From NCBI RefSeq assembly GCF_042654585.1, contig NZ_JBHSGR010000001.1, positions 248,001 through 312,000 on the forward strand: 64,000 nt of DNA, given 5' to 3'. The translations under genes and the position numbers were made by a program. Origin of the DNA: Geodermatophilus arenarius (GTDB taxonomy: Bacteria > Actinomycetota > Actinomycetes > Mycobacteriales > Geodermatophilaceae). Numbering within the stretch: position 1 is the first letter of the stretch; each line of letters starts with the position of its first letter. Under the pieces are notes generated by a model. The model had not been told where the DNA came from. It worked only from the letters and a program-made list of their open reading frames with translations, and made no database searches. Below are positions 49,645 through 56,870 of this stretch, in pieces.

Positions 49645-49902
49645 TCAGGCCTCGACCGTGGTGATCGAGACGGTCTTGCGGCCCCGGCTGGTGCCGAAGG
49701 TGACCGCACCGGGGGTCAGCGCGAACAGCGTGTCGTCGCCGCCGCGGCCGACGCCCAGGCCCGGGTGGAAGTGGGTGCCGCGCTGGCGCACGATGATCTC
49801 GCCGGCCTTGACGACCTGGCCGCCGAAGCGCTTGACGCCGAGGCGCTGGGCGTTCGAGTCGCGGCCGTTGCGGGAGGACGAGGCGCCCTTCTTGTGTGCC
49901 AT
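49645..49902 (-). CDS. rpmA: 50S ribosomal protein L27
   Basis: bL27 reaches the peptidyl-transferase centre with its N-terminal tail. The 85 residues begin MAHKKGASSSRNGRDSNAQR and continue LGVKRFGGQVVKAGEIIVRQ, matching the family end to end. The N-terminal extension cleaved in Firmicutes is absent. ATG start, 7 bases after the rplU stop. Confidence 0.98.
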   Translation of the reverse strand: MAHKKGASSSRNGRDSNAQRLGVKRFGGQVVKAGEIIVRQRGTHFHPGLGVGRGGDDTLFALTPGAVTFGTSRGRKTVSITTVEA

Positions 49903-49909
49903 GTCGTCG

Positions 49910-50221
49910 TCAGCCCTTCGTGATGTCGCGGACGACCACGTCGGTCAGCGGCTGACGGTGGCCCTGACGCTTGTGGTAGCCCGTCTTGTTCTTGAACTTG
50001 TGGATGCGGATCTTCGGGCCCTTGCCGTGGCCGACGATCTCGCCGGTCACGGTCACGCCGGCCAGCGCCTGCGCGTCACTGGTGACGGTCTCGCCGTCGA
50101 CCAGGAGCAGGGCCGGGAGGGTGACGGTGTCGCCCGCCTCACCCGCGAGACGGTTGACCGTGAACCGGTCGCCCACGGCCACCTTGTGCTGCCGGCCCCC
50201 GGCCTTCACGACTGCGTACAC
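49910..50221 (-). CDS. rplU: 50S ribosomal protein L21
   Basis: bL21, a 23S rRNA-binding protein of the large subunit, 103 residues: M-Y-A-V-V-K-A-G-G-R-Q-H-K at the start and KIRIHKFKNKTGYHKRQGHR near the end. Two GTG codons are adjacent (50224 and 50221); 50221 fits the family start (M-Y-A) and has GAGGAG 7 bases upstream. It heads the rplU-rpmA-obg-proB-def series. The 190 bases between it and rne should contain its promoter. Confidence 0.97.
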   Translation of the reverse strand: MYAVVKAGGRQHKVAVGDRFTVNRLAGEAGDTVTLPALLLVDGETVTSDAQALAGVTVTGEIVGHGKGPKIRIHKFKNKTGYHKRQGHRQPLTDVVVRDITKG

Positions 50222-50412
50222 CACTGAACTCCTCGATCGCTGCTGTCTGTCCCCGCGCTGCGTCCTGCGCGCACCCCGGCGCGGGCGCCGGGTGCTGGAC
50301 GGGCCGCTCCGCCTGCGCGGGACCGGGAGACCCGGTCCGGGGCGGTGCAACCCGACCAGCGTACCCGAGCAGCCGGGACCGGGTCGAACGCGGCCCCGGC
50401 TGCCCGGAGGGT

Positions 50413-53400
50413 CTAGCTGGCCGGCGGCCCGGCCGGGCGGCTGGCGGCCCGGCGGCGGCGCGGGCGCGCCCCGCCCACCGCGGCACCGGTGCCGTCGTCG
50501 GCCACCGGCGGCTGCGCCTCGGCGGCCGGGGCCTCCTCGGCCGGGACCTCCTCGGCCGGGACCTCCTCGGCCGGGACCTGGCCGCCGGGGGCCTGCGGGT
50601 CCGCCGCCGGGGCTGGGTCGTCGGGGCCGGCGCCCGCGGGGACCGCCTCCTCCTCCTCCTCGCCCGGGCCCTGCGGCTCCGCGGAGGCGGCGTCCACCGG
50701 GACGGGGGCGTCGGTGACCAGCAGGCCGGGGTCGGCCTGCGGGGCCTCCCCCGCGTCCTCCGGCTCCGCGACCTCGGGCTCCGCGACCTCGGGCTCCGCG
50801 ACCTCGGGCTCCGCGGTCAGGGGCCGAGCCGGCCCGGGCTGCGGCGCCTCCTCCGGCTCGGTCACCTCGGCGCCCGGCACCTCGGCGCCGACCGCGGCCG
50901 TGACCTCGACCTCGGGGGCCTCGTCGGCGGCCGCGGCCGGACCGGCGACGGCCTGCTCCGCGACGGCCTCCTCGGACGTCCCGGCGTCGGCGGGCTCCTC
51001 GCCGGAGGCGGCGGCGAGCACCGCGGCGTCCTCGGCGGCGCGCTCCTCACCGGACTGGCCGCGGTTGCGCCGTCCCCGGTTGCGCCGCCCGCCGCCGGAC
51101 CGCTGGCCCTCGCCGTTCTCGGCGGCGTCGGGCGCGGTGACCTCGGCCTCGGTCCGGTCGGCGTCCTTGCGGTCGGTGTCCTTGCGGTCGGTGTCCTTGC
51201 GGTCGGTGTCCTTGCGCTCGGTGTCCTTGCGCTCGGTGTCCTTGCGCTCGGTGTCCTTGCGCTCGGCGCGCTCGGCGTCCTTGCGGCCCCCCTGGTCGCG
51301 CCGGCCGCCGTTGCCGGAGCCCGGGCCGTGCCCGCCCGAGCCGTTGCCGCCGCGGCGACGGTCGTCGACCGGGTCGGTGTGCACGATGACGCCGCGGCCG
51401 CGGCAGTGCTCGCACGGCTCGGAGAACACCTCGAGCAGGCCCTGGCCCACCCGCTTGCGGGTCATCTGCACCAGGCCCAGCGACGTCACCTCGGCGACCT
51501 GGTGCTTGGTGCGGTCGCGGCCCAGACACTCGGTCAGCCGCCGCAGCACCAGGTCGCGGTTGCTCTCGAGCACCATGTCGATGAAGTCGATGACGATGAT
51601 GCCGCCGACGTCGCGCAGCCGGAGCTGGCGGACGATCTCCTCGGCCGCCTCCATGTTGTTGCGCGTGACGGTCTGCTCGAGGTTGCCGCCGGACCCGGTG
51701 AACTTGCCGGTGTTGACGTCGATGACCGTCATCGCCTCGGTGCGGTCGATGACCAGGGAGCCGCCCGAGGGCAGCCAGACCTTGCGGTCCAGCGCCTTGG
51801 CCAGCTGCTCGTCGATGCGCAGGTCGCGGAAGACGTCGCCCTCGCCGGTGTGCCGGGTCAGCCGCCCGGTGAGCTCCGGGGAGACGTGCGCGACGTAGGC
51901 CTCGACGGTGTCCCACGCGTCGTCGCCCTGGACGACGAGCTCGCTGAAGTCCTCGTTGAAGACGTCGCGGATGACCCGGATGGCGAGGTCGGGCTCGCCG
52001 TAGAGCAGCGCCGGGGCGTTGTTCGACGACTCCGACTTCTGCCGGATGACCTCCCACTGCGCCTGCAGCCGGGCGACGTCGCGGGTGAGCTCCTCCTCCG
52101 AGGCGCCCTCCGCGGCGGTGCGGATGATCACGCCGGCGTCGTCGGGGACGATCTTCTTCAGGATGTCCTTGAGCCGCTGGCGCTCGGTGTCGGGCAGCTT
52201 GCGGCTGATGCCGGTCATCGACCCGCCGGGCACGTAGACCAGGAACCGGCCGGGCAGGTTGACCTGCTGGGTCAGCCGGGCGCCCTTGTGGCCGATCGGG
52301 TCCTTGGTGACCTGCACCAGCACCTTGTCGCCGGACTTGAGCGCCTGCTCGATCGAGCGCTGCTTGCCGCTGAGCCCGGCGACGTCCCAGTTGACCTCGC
52401 CGGCGTACAGGACGGCGTTGCGGCCCTTGCCGATGTCGACGAACGCCGCCTCCATGCTGGGCAGCACGTTCTGCACCCGGCCGAGGTAGACGTTCCCGGC
52501 GAACGACGTCGCCTGGGCCTGGGTGACGTAGTGCTCGACCAGCACGCCGTCCTCGAGGACGGCGATCTGGGTGCGCTCGCCGCGCTGGCGGATCACCATC
52601 CGGCGCTCCACCGCCTCGCGGCGGGCGAGGAACTCGGCCTCGGTGAGGATCGGCGCGCGACGGCGGCCGCTGTCCCGGCCCTCGCGGCGGCGCTGGCGCT
52701 TGGCCTCCAGCCGGGTGGAACCGGTGACGCCGCGGACGTCGTCGTCGCTGGTGCTGCGGCCGTTGCGGCCGGCGCGCTCGGGGCGGTCGTCGTCGTCCTC
52801 GGCCGCGGCCGCCTCGCCGTCCCCGCCGCGGCGGCGGCGCCGGCGGCGGCGCCGCGTGGTCGACGTGCCCTCGGCGCCCTCGCCGTCGTCGCCCTCGGCG
52901 TCCTCGCCGGCCTCCGCGTCGGTGTCCTCGTCGTCGTCGTCCTCGTCGTCGGAGGCGCGCTCGGCGGTGTCCTCGTCGGCGTCGGTGTCCGCGGCGTCGT
53001 CCCCGTTGCGGCGGCGGCCGCGGCCGCGGCGGCCCCCGCGGCGGCGCCGGCTGCCGCCGGCGGTCTCGTCGCGGTCGGCCTCGTCGCGGTCGGCCTCGTC
53101 GCGGTCGGCGTCGTCGCGGTCGGCCTCGTCGCGGTCGGCGTCGGCGCGGTCGGCCTCGTCAGCGGTGTCCTCGTCGGCGTCCTCGGCGGTCCCGACGACG
53201 GCCCGCTCGTCGGCGGGCGGCTCCTCGGCGGCCCCGCCGCGGCGGCGCGACCGACTGCGGCGCGAGCGCGGCGCCGGGGTCTCCTCCTCGTCCTCCGCCG
53301 GCGCCGCGACGTCCTCGACGTCGGGCGACTCGGGCAGCGGCCGGCGGCTGCGCCGGCGCGGCGCCGGCGTCACCTCCGCCTCGGGGGCCACGAAGCTCAC

Positions 53401-53781
53401 GAAGGCCGGCACCACCGGGGCGGCGACCGGCGGGGGCGGCGTCCAGGCGGCGGGCTCGGGGGCGGCCGCCGGGCGGGTGGCGCGGCGGCGGGGCCGGGCG
53501 ATGACCGCGGTCGGCTCCGGTGAGCTGAACTGGGCGCCGAACGGCGACCGGTCCGGCTCGTCCTCCGGCTCCTCCTCGGGCTCCGGGGCGGGCGGGGGCT
53601 CCGGGTCGGGGTGGGACTCCGGGTCGGCCTCCGCCGGCTCCTCGTCCGGGGTCCCCCCGGTCGCCGCCTCGCCGCTCAGCACCTCCGCGACCGGCGCGTC
53701 GCCGGGCGGGAGGGCGGGCGCGCTGCCGGCGTCGGTGGTCGGGGTGTCGGTGGTCGGGGTGTCGCTGTCCTGGTCGGCCAC
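50413..53781 (-). CDS. rne: Ribonuclease E/G
   Basis: The main endoribonuclease of mRNA decay and rRNA processing, 1122 residues. The catalytic half lies centrally: S1 domain (about 400-490), DNase I-like site with VIDVNTGKF near 686 and VIDFIDMV downstream (the two metal-binding aspartates), and the zinc-link CEHCRGRG near 790. Both flanks are long, acidic, low-complexity and repeat-rich: the N-terminal 370 residues, and the C-terminal 300 with tandem E-R-K-D-T repeats, as in actinobacterial RNase E where such tails bind partners. GTG at 53781 follows AGGAGG. It ends in TAG. Confidence 0.95.
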   Translation of the reverse strand: MADQDSDTPTTDTPTTDAGSAPALPPGDAPVAEVLSGEAATGGTPDEEPAEADPESHPDPEPPPAPEPEEEPEDEPDRSPFGAQFSSPEPTAVIARPRRRATRPAAAPEPAAWTPPPPVAAPVVPAFVSFVAPEAEVTPAPRRRSRRPLPESPDVEDVAAPAEDEEETPAPRSRRSRSRRRGGAAEEPPADERAVVGTAEDADEDTADEADRADADRDEADRDDADRDEADRDEADRDETAGGSRRRRGGRRGRGRRRNGDDAADTDADEDTAERASDDEDDDDEDTDAEAGEDAEGDDGEGAEGTSTTRRRRRRRRRGGDGEAAAAEDDDDRPERAGRNGRSTSDDDVRGVTGSTRLEAKRQRRREGRDSGRRRAPILTEAEFLARREAVERRMVIRQRGERTQIAVLEDGVLVEHYVTQAQATSFAGNVYLGRVQNVLPSMEAAFVDIGKGRNAVLYAGEVNWDVAGLSGKQRSIEQALKSGDKVLVQVTKDPIGHKGARLTQQVNLPGRFLVYVPGGSMTGISRKLPDTERQRLKDILKKIVPDDAGVIIRTAAEGASEEELTRDVARLQAQWEVIRQKSESSNNAPALLYGEPDLAIRVIRDVFNEDFSELVVQGDDAWDTVEAYVAHVSPELTGRLTRHTGEGDVFRDLRIDEQLAKALDRKVWLPSGGSLVIDRTEAMTVIDVNTGKFTGSGGNLEQTVTRNNMEAAEEIVRQLRLRDVGGIIVIDFIDMVLESNRDLVLRRLTECLGRDRTKHQVAEVTSLGLVQMTRKRVGQGLLEVFSEPCEHCRGRGVIVHTDPVDDRRRGGNGSGGHGPGSGNGGRRDQGGRKDAERAERKDTERKDTERKDTERKDTDRKDTDRKDTDRKDADRTEAEVTAPDAAENGEGQRSGGGRRNRGRRNRGQSGEERAAEDAAVLAAASGEEPADAGTSEEAVAEQAVAGPAAAADEAPEVEVTAAVGAEVPGAEVTEPEEAPQPGPARPLTAEPEVAEPEVAEPEVAEPEDAGEAPQADPGLLVTDAPVPVDAASAEPQGPGEEEEEAVPAGAGPDDPAPAADPQAPGGQVPAEEVPAEEVPAEEAPAAEAQPPVADDGTGAAVGGARPRRRRAASRPAGPPAS
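51163..51267 (-). repeat. Seven 15-base tandem repeats in the rne C-terminal tail
   Basis: The unit GTCCTTGCGsTCGGT (s = G or C) repeats seven times at an exact 15-base period, encoding K-D-T-E-R or K-D-T-D-R pentapeptides. The low variation between units suggests recent slippage or homogenisation. It sits in the charged, probably disordered tail after the zinc-link. Confidence 0.92.
53071..53160 (-). repeat. Six 15-base tandem repeats in the rne N-terminal region
   Basis: Units of GCGGTCGGCsTCGTC (s = C or G) repeat six times at 15-base period, encoding acidic D-E-A-D-R type pentapeptides in the N-terminal low-complexity part of RNase E. It is the mirror of the basic/acidic repeat in the C-terminal tail. 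Confidence 0.9.
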
Positions 53782-53801
53782 GAGGGCTCGCCTCCTGTGT
53801 A

Positions 53802-53852
53802 GTGCTCCCGGGCGCCGGTCCCCACCGGGGACGGGCGGCCGCGCAGGAGCAC
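53802..53852 (-). other. Structured leader upstream of rne
   Basis: In the 276 bases between the TIGR03936 gene stop and the rne start, GTGCTCC (53802-53808) pairs with GGAGCAC (53846-53852), enclosing a shorter stem GTCCCC-ACC-GGGGAC (53818-53832). This lies in the rne leader, just beyond the Shine-Dalgarno. E. coli rne is autoregulated through leader hairpins; whether this one works similarly is speculation. The rest of the gap shows no gene. Confidence 0.4.
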
Positions 53853-54057
53853 GGGTTGGGCGGGCCGGGCGGCCGCACGGGGTGCGGCGGCGAGCCCGGC
53901 TCGCGAAGTCTGTGGTCGGTCCCGCGCGGCGGTCGCCGCGGCCGGGGCCGGACTGCTGGTGGAGCGGTGGTGCCGATGGTCTCGGGTGGTGCCGGTCCTG
54001 GGCGGCACGTCTGGCAGCCGTGTCGCTCGACGTCGCGGTGGCTCCCGGGTCGCCCGG

Positions 54058-54825
54058 TCAGACGGCGGCGTGCTCCCCCTGGCAGCGGGTGCGCGCCGCA
54101 CGGTCGGGACCGAGCGGATCGGCCACGGTCCCGCTGCCGTCGAGCCGGCCCTGCGCCTCACGCACGGCCCGGGGGGGCGACGGCGGGCGCAGGTCGGCGA
54201 CGGCGGCGAGAGCGGCCACCACGTCGTCGGGTCGAACGGCGGGCGTCACCTGCCGGACGACCACGTGCAGTATGGCACATCCTGCCTCCCCGCCCGCGGA
54301 CGCGGACGCGACGGGGCCGCGCGCATCGACGTCGCGGAGGCCGTTCTTGGTGCGCTTGGCGACCAGCACCTCCTCCCGGGCCAGGAAGGCGTCGACCGCC
54401 GCGGCGAGGGTCGCGGGCTCGACGCCGGACAGCTCGATCCGCCACCGCGCGGCGTCGATCCGGTCGGCCAGCGAGCCGCCGCCCTCGGCGGCCTCCACGC
54501 ACTCGAGGACGTCGATGCCCGGGGGCAGCGACGCGTCCAGCGCGGCCCGGACCTCCTCGGGGTCGCGCCGCTCGGCCAGGCCGATCTCCAGGTACTCCGC
54601 CTCGCTGGCCGCCCCGGTCGGCGCCGCGCCCACGTAGCTGATCTTCGGGTGCGGGGTGAAGCCGGCGGAGTAGGCCATCGGCACCCGCGCGCGGCGCAGC
54701 GCCCGCTCCAGCGCGCGGGCGAGGTCGCGGTGGGAGGCGAAGCGCAGCGGGCCGCGCTTCGCGTAGCGCAGCCGCAGGCGCTGGACGGTCGGCGGCGGGG
54801 GCGGGCCCTCCGGGGTGCGGGCCAC
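54058..54825 (-). CDS. TIGR03936/DUF2344 family radical SAM-associated protein
   Basis: A 255-residue protein that always accompanies a large radical SAM protein (or is fused to it). Marks are RLRYAKRGPLRFASHRDLAR, MAYSAGFTPHPKISYVGAAP and EYLEIGLAERRDPEEVRAAL. The GTG start (54825) is 3 bases past the stop of the radical SAM gene. The role is not settled; the family is often next to rne and rplU-rpmA, as here, suggesting an RNA or ribosome-related function (inference). Confidence 0.88.
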   Translation of the reverse strand: MARTPEGPPPPPTVQRLRLRYAKRGPLRFASHRDLARALERALRRARVPMAYSAGFTPHPKISYVGAAPTGAASEAEYLEIGLAERRDPEEVRAALDASLPPGIDVLECVEAAEGGGSLADRIDAARWRIELSGVEPATLAAAVDAFLAREEVLVAKRTKNGLRDVDARGPVASASAGGEAGCAILHVVVRQVTPAVRPDDVVAALAAVADLRPPSPPRAVREAQGRLDGSGTVADPLGPDRAARTRCQGEHAAV

Positions 54826-54827
54826 GG

Positions 54828-56756
54828 TCAGCGGCCGACGACGGTGAGCGGGAGCAGGCTGCGCCCGGTGGGGCCGATCTGGATCTCGGTGCCGTTGGTC
54901 GGGCAGACGCCGCAGTCGTAGCAGGGGGTCCACCGGCAGTCGGCGACCTCCTCCTCCGACAGCGCGTCCTGCCAGTCGTCCCAGAGCCACTCCTTGTCCA
55001 GCCCGGAGTCCAGGTGGTCCCAGGGCAGGACCTCGTCCTGGGTGCGCTCGCGGGTGGTGAACCAGTCGAGGTCCACGCCGAGCGGGGTGAGCTCCGCGGC
55101 GGCCGCGGCGGTCCAGCGCTCGTAGGAGAAGTGTTCGCTCCAGCCGTCGAACCGGCCGCCCTCGCGCCACACCCGCTCGACGACCCGGCCCACCCGGCGG
55201 TCGCCGCGGGACAGCAGGCCCTCGATCACGCCGGGCTTGCCGTCGTGGTAGCGCAGGCCGATGGAGCGGCCGATCCGGCGGTCGGCGTTGATCGCCTGCC
55301 GCAGGACCCTCAGGCGGTGGTCGATGGTGTCCGCGCTCGCCTGCCCGGCCCACTGGAACGGCGTGTGCGGCTTGGGCACGAACCCGCCGATGGACACGGT
55401 GCAGCGGATGTCCTTGCGGCCGCTGGCCTCGCGGCCCGCCCGGATGACCTCCACGGCCAGCTCGGCGATCTCCAGGACGTCCTCGTCGGTCTCCGTGGGG
55501 AGCCCGCACATGAAGTAGAGCTTCACCTGCTGCCAGCCGTTGGCGTAGGCGGTGGTGACCGTGGCGACCAGGTCCTCCTTGGACACGGTCTTGTTGATCA
55601 CCCGGCGGATCCGCTCGCTGCCGCCCTCGGGCGCGAAGGTCAGCCCCGAGCGGCGCCCGTTGCGGGACAGCTCGTTGGCGAGGGTGACGTTGAAGGCGTC
55701 GACGCGGGTGCTCGGCAGCGACAGCCCGGTGTTGGTGCCCTCGTAGCGGTCGGCGAGCTCCTTGGCGACCTGGCCGATCTCGGAGTGGTCGGCGCTGGAC
55801 AGCGACAGCAGCCCGACCTCCTCGTAGCCGGTCGCGCGCAGGCCCTGGTCGACCATCGAGCCGATGCCGGTGATCGTCCGCTCGCGCACCGGGCGGGTGA
55901 TCATCCCGGCCTGGCAGAACCGGCAGCCGCGGGTGCAGCCGCGGAAGATCTCGACGCTCATCCGCTCGTGCACGCTCTCGGCCAGCGGCACCAGCGGCGT
56001 CTTCGGGTAGGGCCACTCGTCGAGGTCCATGACGGTGCGCTTGCCGACCCGGGCCGGGACGTCGTCGCGGGTGCGGGTCACCGCGGCGATCGCGCCGTCG
56101 GGACCGTAGGAGACGGCGTAGAAGCGCGGCACGTACACGCCGTCGACGCGGGACAGCCGGGCCAGCAGCTCCTCGCGGCCGCCGGGGCGGCCCTGCTCCT
56201 TCCACGCCTTGACGACGTCGGTGACGTCCCCGACGACCTGCTCGCCGTCGCCGAGGACGGCGCAGTCGACGAAGTCGGCGATCGGCTCCGGGTTGAACGC
56301 CGCGTGCCCGCCGGCGACGACGACCGGGTGCGTCTCGTCGCGGTCGGCCGCGTGCAGCGGGATCCCGGCGAGGTCGAGGGCCTCGAGCAGGTTCGTGTAG
56401 CCCAGCTCGGTGGCGAAGCTGACCCCGAGGACGTCGAAGTCGCGCACCGGGCGGTGGGCGTCGACGGTGAACTGGCCGACGCCGTGCTCGCGCATGAGCG
56501 CGGCGAGGTCGGGCCAGACGGCGTAGGTGCGCTCGGCGAGGGCGTCGGGGCGCTCGTTGAGCACCTCGTACAGGATCATGAGGCCCTGGTTGGGCAGCCC
56601 CACCTCGTAGGCGTCCGGGTACATCAGCGCCCAGCGCACGGCGACGTCGTCCCAGGCCTTGACCTGCGCGTTCAGCTCACCGCCCACGTACTGGATGGGC
56701 TTCTGCACCTGGGCCAGCAGGGGCTCGAGACGGGGGTACAGGCTCTCTCCGCTCAT
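54828..56756 (-). CDS. TIGR03960 family B12-binding radical SAM protein
   Basis: A 642-residue radical SAM enzyme. The N-terminal half is a degenerate B12-binding-like domain (WALMYPDAYEVGLPNQGLMI, VVVAGGHAAFNPEP). The iron-sulfur motif is CTRGCRFCQAGM near residue 275 (C-x3-C-x2-C), followed by the radical SAM barrel with EVGLLSLSSADHSEI and FAPEGGSERIRRVINK. The C-terminal cysteine cluster CRWTPCYDCGVCPTNG may bind a second cluster. ATG start. Substrate unknown; with the DUF2344 partner it forms a conserved two-gene module. Confidence 0.93.
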   Translation of the reverse strand: MSGESLYPRLEPLLAQVQKPIQYVGGELNAQVKAWDDVAVRWALMYPDAYEVGLPNQGLMILYEVLNERPDALAERTYAVWPDLAALMREHGVGQFTVDAHRPVRDFDVLGVSFATELGYTNLLEALDLAGIPLHAADRDETHPVVVAGGHAAFNPEPIADFVDCAVLGDGEQVVGDVTDVVKAWKEQGRPGGREELLARLSRVDGVYVPRFYAVSYGPDGAIAAVTRTRDDVPARVGKRTVMDLDEWPYPKTPLVPLAESVHERMSVEIFRGCTRGCRFCQAGMITRPVRERTITGIGSMVDQGLRATGYEEVGLLSLSSADHSEIGQVAKELADRYEGTNTGLSLPSTRVDAFNVTLANELSRNGRRSGLTFAPEGGSERIRRVINKTVSKEDLVATVTTAYANGWQQVKLYFMCGLPTETDEDVLEIAELAVEVIRAGREASGRKDIRCTVSIGGFVPKPHTPFQWAGQASADTIDHRLRVLRQAINADRRIGRSIGLRYHDGKPGVIEGLLSRGDRRVGRVVERVWREGGRFDGWSEHFSYERWTAAAAAELTPLGVDLDWFTTRERTQDEVLPWDHLDSGLDKEWLWDDWQDALSEEEVADCRWTPCYDCGVCPTNGTEIQIGPTGRSLLPLTVVGR

Positions 56757-56870
56757 GACCCGTCCAGGGTAGACGGCCCCCCGCCGTCCCCGGCCCGGTT
56801 CTCGACCGGCGGCTCACCGTGATCGCGCCTAAACTGTCGGTGACCAGCAGGACGGCCTCCGAGGAGGAGC

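Noticed and set aside
51163..51267. CRISPR-like array in the repeats of rne and the GGDEF-EAL gene
   Set aside because: The repeats are directly tandem, in frame, with no spacers and no cas genes nearby.
51328..53523. A 731-codon plus-strand open frame over rne
   Set aside because: Antisense to RNase E with its catalytic motifs on the other strand; biased L/V/A/G composition indicates a shadow frame.
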